DNA of 64,000 nucleotides from NCBI RefSeq assembly GCF_040436345.1, contig NC_133232.1:33679315-33743314 (forward strand). The letters run 5' to 3'. The stretch is from Pagrus major. Lineage: Eukaryota > Chordata > Actinopteri > Spariformes > Sparidae. The translations under genes and the position numbers were made by a program. Position 1 is the first letter of the stretch; every line of letters starts with the position of its first letter. Of this stretch, positions 47,092 through 57,137 are shown one piece after another. Below the pieces are notes generated by a model, which saw only the letters and a list, made by a program, of their open reading frames with translations, did not search any database and was not told the origin of the DNA.

Positions 47092-48832
47092 TCTCATTGT
47101 GCCGATGCTTCACTGTATTACCACAGCGGAAATATATCAACCAAAACTTTCCAACTCACGCACATGAAACGACATCAGCAGTACACTTTTATCCATCTCG
47201 CGTCTGGTTTTCACAGTGGGTTACTTACAGTGGGCTGTTTACAGTAAACACAACACATATTTTGTTTACAACATTTCTCCTGTGAAGAAATCAATTTCTC
47301 ACATTCCTGCCCTACAGCAAGTTTATCTTGAAGTGGACTCATTCCCCACTAAACTCAACATTACCGCAGTTTAAGTATGTTTGGTGAATGTCAGTGGTTT
47401 AAAAAATAATGTTTTTGTACAGTATCGGTCCTTGGGAACTACATCATGGTGAAGCAGTGGTTAAAGATACGCTATATCGACGGCACACGACTTGCACAGA
47501 ATATGTGAATAGATTTTTGCATTAAAATGTCTAAAAGTACCTACATCTTTGTTTTTTATTTTGTCGAGTTGTGTACTTACATTATCCCAAATGTTTCAAA
47601 CAATATTCAAACCCAGAGAAATCCACAAGTTTACTCAAGTTAACATTAAGTTGTGTTTGATTTCCTCCCTGTAATGTTACCTTCATGAAGTAAAGTACAT
47701 TTCCCCCTCCGGCTCTAGTTGCTAGTCACTGGTACATAAACACTCCACACATGGAGGTCAACTCTGCAGATTTCTGCTGCAGTCTGCTTGATATACAGGA
47801 GTGAAGATAAATCTTCTTCCACTAAAATTAAACCTCTGAGCTCTCCTTCTGTTGGTAACCCCCAGATCAGAGCAGCATCCAGTGTGACTCCAGGCGTTTA
47901 TTCCTCCAGAAGGTCTGGCTCTGCCCCGACTCTTGCAGAGCTGGCTGGGTCTGAGCAGTGCACGATTTAAATACAGTAAATGGTCGTGGTTGCAATTCTG
48001 CTGTTGAAGGTTGTCATAATATTCATAAACCAAAAGTGGCATCATTGTCTCCTACTTCGCACTAAACTTACAATAGTAGATTCTCGAGAAAGATGGTTGA
48101 TTGTTTAGTCTCATTTCCTGGTCCTCAACCTCTGACCTTTGTGTTGGAGGGTTGGGCCAGCCACCAGCTTTCACCAGTTTTACCTGCTTTCTTCACAATA
48201 CTGCCATCTATTGGTCAAAACGAGATGGCATACAACTTAACAACACATTTCTCTCTTCTAACTAGTTCATGTCACATATTTGTACAAGAATTTCTTATGA
48301 CAGTTTAAAATCCAACAACTGTGCCGGTACCACTCGGAGTCTCAATGGATCATTTGTGTGGATGAAATAAATAGCTTGTCACGTTGAATCAAAGAGGAGC
48401 CATCTTAAATAACACAGGAGTGGACGATTTCAAACGCGCCCTATCATCAGTGCAGACCAGCCCACGCTACAGTCATCTGTGGGCAAACAGCAGGAAGAGT
48501 GAGGGAGGGCTGTGACACCAGGGCTGTTAACTTCAGACCTTCAGTGTCGATCACTGAGAAACCATGGCGACAGCTTTTGAAAACAAAATGAGGCTTTGAA
48601 TGTGCAGCAGCCAAAAGAAAACACTTGAAACTTGCAATCCAGTATAGCAACATCCCAAAATCCATGAAACAATCAAACACTTGCAGAGAAGTTTCCTTGT
48701 GCAAAATACTAAACAATGTGCAGGATATGAACACAAGGAAAGAAGCAACTGAAAAATCTAAAAGATAAACACCGTGTGATAAATACATTTCATTTCATGT
48801 ATGCTGCCCTGTGCTTTCTTGTGAATGTTTGT

Positions 48833-48960
48833 CTACATGCAGTTTAAGTCACCGCTGACAAACAAATGTTGGGTGGAAAGTTGAGCGTGGTTGTGGCCAG
48901 GCTGCCACAAGTAAGGTGCGATTTTAACTTCCTGTCATTGTCACCATTTCAGTTTAAAGA
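48833..48960 (+). repeat. Spacer element S2, block B copy
   Basis: Near-identical to 41557-41685. Confidence 0.5.
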
Positions 48961-50612
48961 AGCGGGGTATTTTTCTTTTTTCTTTTTTTTTGCAAAGCAG
49001 GTGTTATATTAACAGTTTCATAACGATATGCAGGACCTGGTCAGTAATACAGTACTTCATGGTCACTGAGTTATTTCAGTGTACTTGCTGAGAGACAGAG
49101 GATGTGCAACACATTCACTGGTCACATCTCTGTGCAGGTTTTAGCATATCAATGTGTAAACCTACACTGTGAAACTGATCTATCTACTTCTACTAATTCT
49201 ACTCTACTCCAAGTGTTGGTGGAGCTTCTGACCTCTGAAGACTTTTTCCTCTTCTTCATGCACATTGGAACTAAGTGAAGTTGACCCAGAAACCCCCGCT
49301 CTCTGCTTTTACGCGCACGGACAAGCCCGATCCATGGAGGCCACGGAGGTCTGTGGTTTGAATGTTGTGACATTGTGCTTGGTGCACTGACAGTGAATCA
49401 TGCAGTTCAAAGAACACATGAAGAGGCGACTGATCTTTGGTCAGTATGTTCTCAGAGACACACAATGCGCCTGCAGGGTGGATGGAAACAGTCTACACAC
49501 ACTATCAGCGTGTGGTTAACTTGGTTTACTCAAAAGTCACCTCTTCTGGTTTCCTTTGCAGTGGGATGCACGGTGCATGAAGCAAACCAATACACTGTTA
49601 GAAGTTTAAAAATCTATTTTAACATCTGCACCTGTGTGCATTATTGCAACAAAAACTGTGATCTGTTAAAAAATTCCTCATTTCAGATTTTGAGAAGCAA
49701 AAGCCAAAAAAACACCAAAGCGGTGCCTGTTCAAAACCTGCTGTTCAGTACAGATTATTTGGTACTGTGAGGGGTTTGCAGATCCAGATCCAGTTAATGT
49801 AAGAGGGGAAAGTGGGTTATTTTTTTATCGGGTGGAGAGCAATGCTGAGGAGACCAAAGCGTCCCTTAAAACCTGCAGTCCAGTGTGGGTGCAGCCGAGA
49901 AAACGTGGCGGCTTGTCAGTCTCCCTCTCGCCGCCGCCTGGTACACCACCGTCCCTGCTCTGCACGTCTCCGTCTCTCCACACTTCCTCTGTCCTCTCTG
50001 CACACCTCTGCCTTCCTTTCTCCTCTCTGGTCTGTGCCAGTCTCCTCATCTTTAACCTTTAGCCCAGGTGGTTGGTCCCACCCGTCGAACCACGCCATTG
50101 GTCCCTTGCGCCGTTCTCAGAAAACCAATTGGTGGTCACCAGTGCGGACATCAAGCAGTGACAGGAAGTGCAGACACAAACCAATTTGCAACAATAAAAG
50201 CATGCAATAAAACAAACAAACTCATGCAAATAAAAACACAGCACACAACAATATAAAATACTGAAAAACAGTCACTTCTGCCCTTTGACACCAAATACAG
50301 CACTGCACTGCCTCAGTGACAGACCTGACAAGTGCGATGTGCGAGTTGTTCAGATGAATGGTTCTTGAGATATGTGAATAACATACAGAAGGAGACTTTT
50401 TAAACCCAATTTATTTACTTTATTGTAAGACCGATGTCTAGTATTGATTATGTAAATGGTTTGTTTTTGCAAATCTAGTTAAGGATTAAAGCCATATAAA
50501 CTGTACAGAACACAGTTTTTACTCTTACTATTGCACCTCACGGAGGGTCGCCAAAGAAAACTTTGAAAAAATTAGCTGCCTTTTGCATCGCTCCCCCCTC
50601 TTGTACCTCTAA

Positions 50613-50740
50613 CCTCACTACATATCCTGTTGAAGCCGATAGCTGGGTCTCTTCTGAGTAAACAACTTCAGTGGTTGGTCAAAGGCAGAGAAGCGGCCCG
50701 CCACAGCTTTTGTCTGTTGCATGTGGTTTTGCTTGTTGTT
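50613..50740 (+). repeat. Spacer element S1, copy upstream of NITR-8
   Basis: Shares CATATCCTGTTGAAGCC, TTCTGAGTAAACA and TTGCATGTGG with the other copies. Confidence 0.5.
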
Positions 50741-51443
50741 TTTCAAAGCACATTTGCCTTTGCAAAGTGATATGAGACTAGACAGATAAAATAGATGTCC
50801 CCAGATAAATTGTTTTCTTATACAGTAAATAAATTGAAAGCACTAAAAAGATAAACATAAAAAATCTTCCCGGTTCTTATCTGCAAATGTGGGATGTCGT
50901 AGGCGACAAACACAGTAGACAGTAGACAGAAACTGAAAAGCACTGCAGACTCCTATTCCAACGCAGTTTACAGTGTGATTTTATACCATGAACGAATCTG
51001 TGAAATAAAATACCAAACTCTTAAGTCACTCAGTAACAGATATACAGTTTGAAGCTGTCACTGCACTAAAGAGTTGACAGTTGAGGTAGACAGGAAACGA
51101 GGGGTGACAGAGGGGGTGTGGACATCGATGGCCGGAACAAGAGGCACTGCAGCTATAAGGTATCCATCTGAAGCACTCAGCCACCAAGACGCCTGAAAGT
51201 AGCACCTCGAATCAGTGATGCTGGTTGTGATCAGAGGGTCTAAGCTGACAAACACAGCACAGGAAAAGGAAGTGAGCTGTTGATATTTAATACACTTAAC
51301 ATAAACTAAGAGTGGCAAAGACTTTGGGTAAATCAGAGTGATTAGTAATCCCATCAACCCTTTCCCCAGATAGACCATTGATTCAAAGCAATTCTACAGC
51401 CCAAGGTCACATTTTATGCTGGCGTTTGAACTGAGAGTCATTG

Positions 51444-51600
51444 AGTCCAGGAGTCCAGGAGTCCAGGAGGCTGGCAGCTGACACCGAAGCCCTCTGGAGG
51501 CCGGCAGCGAAGGCAGAGGAGCTCTGGAGGCTTAGCAGGAGAGCGGCAACGAAGGCTGAAGCCCTCTGGAGGATGGCTGGGAGGCTGGAAACCGTTGGTG
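51444..51600. repeat. Imperfect tandem repeat
   Basis: AGTCCAGG repeated three to four times, then a longer GC-rich unit containing GAAGCCCTCTGGAGG or GAGCTCTGGAGG, three times. Confidence 0.6.
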
Positions 51601-51983
51601 GATGTCGGCTGGGCCGCCGATTGAGAACCAGAGTCTGATGTCGACCTTTTGAATCATGAAGTTACGATGCTGAGGGATTAGAAGTCCATGGCTGTCAGCC
51701 ATCGGCCCAACCTCGAGGTACTGAGTGCGGATTTAACAAACACGTCTCCTTTTTCTCCCTGCAGCTGTATTTGATAAGTGGTGGAGTTTGGTCTGAAACA
51801 CTTTGACAACATTACTGAGACAACAAGCTCACAAAAGGCCCATTAGAGACCTGACCTGAAAAAGCTCCAAACTAAAAATTAATAACTTTTATTTCACTGT
51901 TGGAATGAAAGTTACAGCACAATTTTATTTAAGGCCACGTGATCATGGGTTTATGTAAATCTTAGGTTATGTGAAAGTGTTTC

Positions 51984-51994
51984 AGCCAATCAGA
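51984..51994 (+). promoter_or_regulatory. CCAAT box of NITR-8
   Basis: AGCCAATCAGA about 95-105 bases before the ATG at 52090. Same box and spacing as the minus-strand genes and NITR-10. Confidence 0.45.
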
Positions 51995-52089
51995 AGGACT
52001 TCTACTTTGTAAACCTTTATCGTCATGTGACTACGTCTGTCATTTGGGTGGGGAGCATCGCTTGTGCAACAGAGGGTGGCTGCACCACG

Positions 52090-53123
52090 ATGATCGGGAG
52101 ACTGGCTGCTTTGTTTGTTCTCAGTACTCTTTGTAAGTGCGGCACCTTTCTACTAAATATAGCTTGTTTTAAAAGTTGTGCAAGAAGTCATGCAAAAATT
52201 GTCTCCTGTTACACATCCTTCACAAGTTTTGTGTAACTGTTCTTTTTTCTTCAGCTCTGACGCAAACTGCAGACGTTGCTCATCAGATGTCTCGAACTGT
52301 GGCAGAACTCGGTGATGACTTGACTCTGAAATGTCCAGCGACCGGGGATAAAGTTGGGTTGTTTTTCTGGTATAAGATGAAGTTTGGATATATGGTCCAA
52401 ACTGTTGCAGGGGGAGCTATTCATAAACAAATATCACTTGAGGGACAATTTAACAACTCGAGATTCAGCATCGCAAAAGTGGATGTTCTGTATCATCTTG
52501 GCATTAAAAATGTGAGCAAAGAAGATGAAGGAGCATACTTCTGTCAGTCAGGAGCAGCCTACTTAATGACATTTAAAAATGGCACCGTTCTGACTGTAAA
52601 TGGTAAAGTATCTTACTTTCAGCGTTTTTTGTTTGCTTTGTCTGTGTCAGTGTCTAAACAATCTATCGGTTTATTCCAGATCCGAAAAAGCAGCAGAAAT
52701 CGGAGACGGTCCAGGTGGTCGAAGAAACTACAGTTGAAACAAGTATGTCTTTACAGCTGTATTAAAATAAATGTATTTTTATGGTTTGTTTTTTTAATGA
52801 TTATATTTGCAGTTCTATCAATTGGGAGTATTTCATGAATTTCTGACTCTTTAAAATGCTTTCAATTAAAATATCCTAATTAAAATATTTCCTCATAAAA
52901 ATCACTTTATTAAAATTTGATAAACTAAACAAGTGATTCTGCAGAACGTAGCCAAAGTAAAAGTCATGGATGGGGTTAAGTGAAGGAGGAGTAGAGAGTT
53001 TAACGCTGCTGCTGACATTTTCTTTTCATTTCAGGACAAGACCCGCCTGTTGTCATCATCCTTGGGATACTGTTGGGTCTCTGCGTGATCGTGATCGGCA
53101 TCCTTATTTTCACAAGAGACTGA
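52090..53123 (+). CDS. nitr: NITR-8: single-V-domain NITR, I domain lost, very short tail
   Basis: Exons: signal 52090-52132 (MIGRLAALFVLSTL), V 52255-52602, short stalk 52680-52742 and membrane 53035-53123, 180 residues; phases agree. V is family C: LTLKC, FFWYKMKFGYMVQT, AYFCQSG and the J-like NGTVLTV. The stalk (DPKKQQKSETVQ) matches the first residues of the I exon of NITR-9 and NITR-10, so the rest of the I domain has been deleted. The helix (VVIILGILLGLCVIVIGILIF) is followed by TRD and a stop, so there is no signalling tail. A decayed ITIM exon remains in the 3' region (53390-53495), and AATAAA is at 53522. It could signal only through a partner or act as a decoy. Confidence 0.8.
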
Positions 53124-53530
53124 AGGTGAGTTTAGTAACGCTGAAAAGATACAGTACATGGATTGCATTTGTAGTTTTAGTTTTTTTGCAGAAAACCCTG
53201 CAGATTTGTGCTCGTTTTGACTTGTTTCACTAATCAAAACACACCACACTCGCCCTGTAGGAGTTGCAAATTGCATCTCGTTTATGTGGCTGAGCTGGTT
53301 TGTCTGAAGAGTTTATGAACGTTCGTCGTTCCAGTGAGCCTTTAAGTCCTGTTTGCTTCTAAACTAAATGTAAACCATTATCCTCAGGATGGTGGCACAG
53401 CACGGCATTCAACTACCGGATGTGTCGACAATAGAGACGAGGGAGAAAAAAAGAGGCAGCGGCAGCGATGATGAGACTTCTGAAATAAACTGTCAAGAAC
53501 CATCTCAACATGTATTGCATTAATAAAGAG
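53124..53530 (+). other. NITR-8 3' region with decayed ITIM exon
   Basis: From 53390, after CTCAG, GGATGGTGGCACAGCACGGC aligns with the start of the NITR-10 last exon (GATGGTGATGCAGAGGC), but no tyrosine motif can be read. It lies downstream of the NITR-8 stop. AATAAA at 53522-53527 is a likely poly(A) signal. Confidence 0.55.
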
Positions 53531-53744
53531 TGTTCATTTGACCGACGTCACGAGAGATTAGTTGTTTTTATGTTTTCCGTTACGTCTAAGACTGGAATTA
53601 TGTTTCTGTGAAAATAAACATAAACGTCTGTGGGCGTACACAGGGAAGGGTATGATGGGTACTGGTAAGCCGTTTGTCTTGTGGCTACGTCCTGAGTTCG
53701 TGTGAGAAGACATCAGTTGTGCAAGAGAAGGTGGCTGCACCACA

Positions 53745-54823
53745 ATGATCGGACGACTGGCTGCTTTGATTCTGCTCTGTACTCTGTGTAAGTGCACTAC
53801 CTGTCTACTATAAAAGTAGTTTAAGTATAAATAGTTTGTGTTAGAGGGTAGCTAAAACATATAAGGCCATATAACATTTTAGATAAGTAGTTTGTATTTT
53901 TATTAGTTTTGCCTTGTTTAACTCTGATATTGTCTTTCTTTTTCCTGTAGCTCACACCGTAGACATTCCTCCTCAGATCCCTCCGACTGTGGCTGAACTT
54001 GGTGCTAATCTGACGCTCGCATGTCCAGTCTCTGGGCAGGAAACTGGGCTGTTTTACTGGTATAAGATGAAGTTTGGATATATGGTCCAAACTGTTGCAG
54101 CAGGAAGTCTTTACAAAATATCACTTCTAGGACAATTTGACACCTCAAGATTCACACTCACACAAGCGGATGATCTGAATTTTCTTAAAATCACAAATGT
54201 GACCAAAGAAGATAAAGCAACATACCTCTGTCAGTCAGGAGCAGCCTACACAATGAGATTTACACAGGGCACAGTTCTGGTTGTGAATGGTAAGTATGTT
54301 CATTTTATTGTGTTTGTTCAATATCTAAACAGTCCATTGGTTAATTCCTGCCTTTTTGTGAATCACGCAGATCCTAAAAACAATCAGAAATCTATCTACG
54401 TGCACCAAAGTCCGGTGACAGCGTCAGTCGAGCCAGGCGCCTTGATTACTCTCCAGTGTTCACTTCTCTCCAAGAACAAAGACAACAGCGTCCAGTGTCC
54501 AGGTGAACTCAGTGTGTACTGGTTCAGAGCTGGATCAGGAGGATCTCCTCCAAGCATCATTTACCCTCACAGAAACGGCAGCTTGTTTTGAAAATCCTAA
54601 AAAGCAGCAGAAGTCAGAGTCGGTCCAGCTGGTCAAAGGAACTGAACCGAAGACAAGTATGTCTTCACAATTGTTAAAATAAATGTATTTCCATATATTT
54701 GTTTTTAATAATTGTATTTGCAGTTCTATCAGGACAAGAACCGCTTGTTATCATTGTCCTCGGGATACTGTTGGGTCTCTGCGTGATCGTGATCGGCATC
54801 CTTATTTTCTCAAGAGAGTGAAG
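53745..54823 (+). pseudogene. nitr: NITR-9: V domain with truncated I exon; possible soluble or V-only product
   Basis: Exons: signal 53745-53787 (MIGRLAALILLCTL), V 53951-54289, truncated I exon 54371-54591 and membrane 54733-54821. V has LTLAC, FYWYKMKFGYMVQT, TYLCQSG and GTVLVVN. The I exon runs DPKNNQKS to SVYWFRAGS, then stops after NGSLF, where a deletion joins it to a stalk-like sequence (NPKKQQKSE). Unspliced at that point, the product is 200 residues with no membrane anchor. Skipping the broken exon keeps phase 1 and would give a V-membrane protein like NITR-8. The membrane exon ends FSRE then stop. No CCAAT box is seen upstream. Pseudogene or soluble form; the sequence cannot decide. 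Confidence 0.7.
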
Positions 54824-55482
54824 GTGAGTTTAGTAACACTGTAAAGATACAGTACGTGAATTGTATTTGTAGTTTTAGTTCCAGAACGATTGAACAGCAA
54901 TCTGTGAGCGACAATCATTTCACCGTTTGTGTACAGGTACTGCCCGAAAAACTACTTTTGTTAAAATGGCCCGAGGCTGTTTTATGAGGCTTGTTCTGTG
55001 TCTGAGCTGGTTTGCCTGAAGAGTCATGGACATTCTTCGTTCCAGTGAGCCTTCACGTCCTGTTTGCTTCTAACCTAAATCTAAATCACTGTTTTTAGGA
55101 TGGTGGCACAGTGCAGTGAACTGCCGGATGTCTCGACGATGGAAATGAAGACGAGCGGGGAAAAAAAAGAGACAACGGCAGCAATGACAAGACTTCTGTT
55201 TGGGTGAAATCCACTGATTGTCAAGAGAAGAAGTTCAGGTCGTATGTAGAAAAATATCTCAACGTGTTTTGCATAAATAAAGATAATTTCATCAACTTTA
55301 CAAGAGATTAGTTGTGCATTGTTTTCTAAAAACATCCACACACAGAAGGTCGACACAGATAAAGGTATTATAAAGGTACCTGTTGCTGGTTTGAGAGCTT
55401 GTAGAACAGTCAGGTACACATAAAAACAACCAGCCCCACTGGTTCAACTATAACTAGCCTGTTGTGCTCTTCCTTCTTTGCA

Positions 55483-55597
55483 CCCTCACCTCACTGCATT
55501 TCCTGTTGAGCCCTGTAGTCGGGTCTCTTCTGAGTAAAAAGCTCCAGTGGTTGGCCGAAGGCAGGTTAACTGAGCTTGTGGCTTTGCATGTTGTTTT
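55483..55597 (+). repeat. Spacer element S1, copy between NITR-9 and NITR-10
   Basis: Shares TCCTGTTGA, GTCTCTTCTGAGTAAA and TGTGGCTTTGCATGTTG with the other copies. Confidence 0.5.
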
Positions 55598-55689
55598 CAA
55601 GAAACCAATACAAATATTTTCTTTTGAGACAAAGAAGACAAAGTAGTCAGCCGAGTCAGTCTCCTCTGAACGAGTGTTGTTCAAACAAT

Positions 55690-55719
55690 CCAGAAAGAAA
55701 GAAAGAAAGAAAGAAAGAG
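55690..55719. repeat. (GAAA)n microsatellite
   Basis: About seven uninterrupted GAAA units. Confidence 0.85.
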
Positions 55720-57036
55720 TGCACTTAAAACAGAAGAAGCTTCCTGCTTCTTTGATACCGTTCACCTGCAGTTGGGGGAAATTGCGGTGGACGCACAAAT
55801 ACAGACGCCTGTTCTCTCTCTGTCCTTCCTGTGCCTCATAAGCCCCAGATGTCGTTTAATTTCCTGCAATCCAGTCTGCACTGACGTCACTGCACTGAAA
55901 TGACCTGGCACGTGTCTATTGGTGCATAAGACGCTGTGTTAAAGAGATACGGACCAGCGATACAGAGGAAATGCTTTCAGGGAAATGCGTGCTGTAATGT
56001 CTGATAAGATGGACTAGCTAATTTAGGTTAAAAGCTCGACTCAATAATGAAATCAAAAGCAACCAAACCAATTATTGGAGACGGATCCTTTATTTTCTGA
56101 TAAAGTGCCTGTTGAATTCTTTAAAATCTGTGTTTCAATGATTTCATTGAAAACACACAAAATAATCTTTTTTTCCCATCAGCCAGATTACACACATCAA
56201 CACGTTGATGTATAATAAACCTTAATGCTCAATCAAATAGCGTTTCACTGTAGTTTTACTCTTTGACACCATGGCTACCGCTAGCAGCCTAGCTACTGTC
56301 CAAAGCACATCACAGGCTATGTTCCATATTCACATACGAAATGTGTCATATCACGTTCACATTACATGTTTATTACACGACTAGTGTCGAAACTAACCTA
56401 CTGGATGTTTCTGACGAGGGACCACGGCCTTTCAACATTTTTAAGCGTGATAACATCGGCTCTCTGGCTGTGTTTGTGGCAGGAACTGGGTGTTTTTTAG
56501 GGGGACTTCAGGACATTTTTAAGCCATGTTTGTAGCGACTTCTACAAACGTGGCTATTATTGAACTATTTGAAGCCAAACAATGATTTTTTTCTCACCCT
56601 AACCACATGTTTTTGTGCCTAAACTAAAATAAAGAAACGTCCAGCTTAAACGTATCTGTGGTTTTGCAGAAATGTACGTAGCTAACATTTATTCTGGCGA
56701 TAGTGTGATACAGAGACGTGTAATCTGACCCAACCCAGACTCTTGAAACTTGTGCACAAGGTTGGATCATCTGAGGTCCCTACAGCTACAAGCTGTTCGC
56801 CCTTTTCTTTGCGTTACGTACATTACACATGCTGCTCATGAGAAAGACACAAATAAACACACAGACCACAAAGACAGCAAAGACACTGCCTGAACTTTAA
56901 CCACAATTAACTTCTCACATAAACAAAACTATATCAGTAAAGAAAACAACAATAAACATTATATGTGCATGCGAGCATTGTTTAAAATAAATCACATGTT
57001 TGCTAAATTTAGGAGGAGGTGTGATTTCTGTGTTTC

Positions 57037-57047
57037 AGCCAATCAGG
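57037..57047 (+). promoter_or_regulatory. CCAAT box of NITR-10
   Basis: AGCCAATCAGG about 95 bases before the ATG at 57138. Confidence 0.45.
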
Positions 57048-57137
57048 ATGATTTCCACTCTGTAGACTTTGATGATCGTGTGACCACATCTCCCATTTGG
57101 GTGAAAAGACAAGACAAGAGAAGTGAGCTGCGCCACA

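Larger units (their letters stand above)
44099..49527. repeat. Tandem duplication, block B (holds NITR-7)
   Basis: Second copy of the ~5.4-kb unit. Similarity to block A ends near 49527 (TTAACTTGGTTT), after which unique sequence follows. Confidence 0.85.
47092..51983. other. Intergenic region between the divergent NITR-7 and NITR-8
   Basis: To 49527 it is block B spacer (S2 at 48833-48960). Then unique sequence with S1 at 50613-50740 and an imperfect tandem repeat at 51444-51600. Open frames at 49812-50256 have no recognisable domain. No gene supported. Confidence 0.45.
54824..57036. other. NITR-9 3' flank and spacer
   Basis: A decayed ITIM exon follows at about 55100-55225 and AATAAA at 55276. 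S1 is at 55483-55597 and a (GAAA)n tract at about 55690-55719. No further gene seen. Confidence 0.5.

Noticed and set aside
49812-50256. Several overlapping frames, rich in Ser and Pro
   Set aside because: Multiple frames open on both strands in the same place, typical of compositional bias; no domain.
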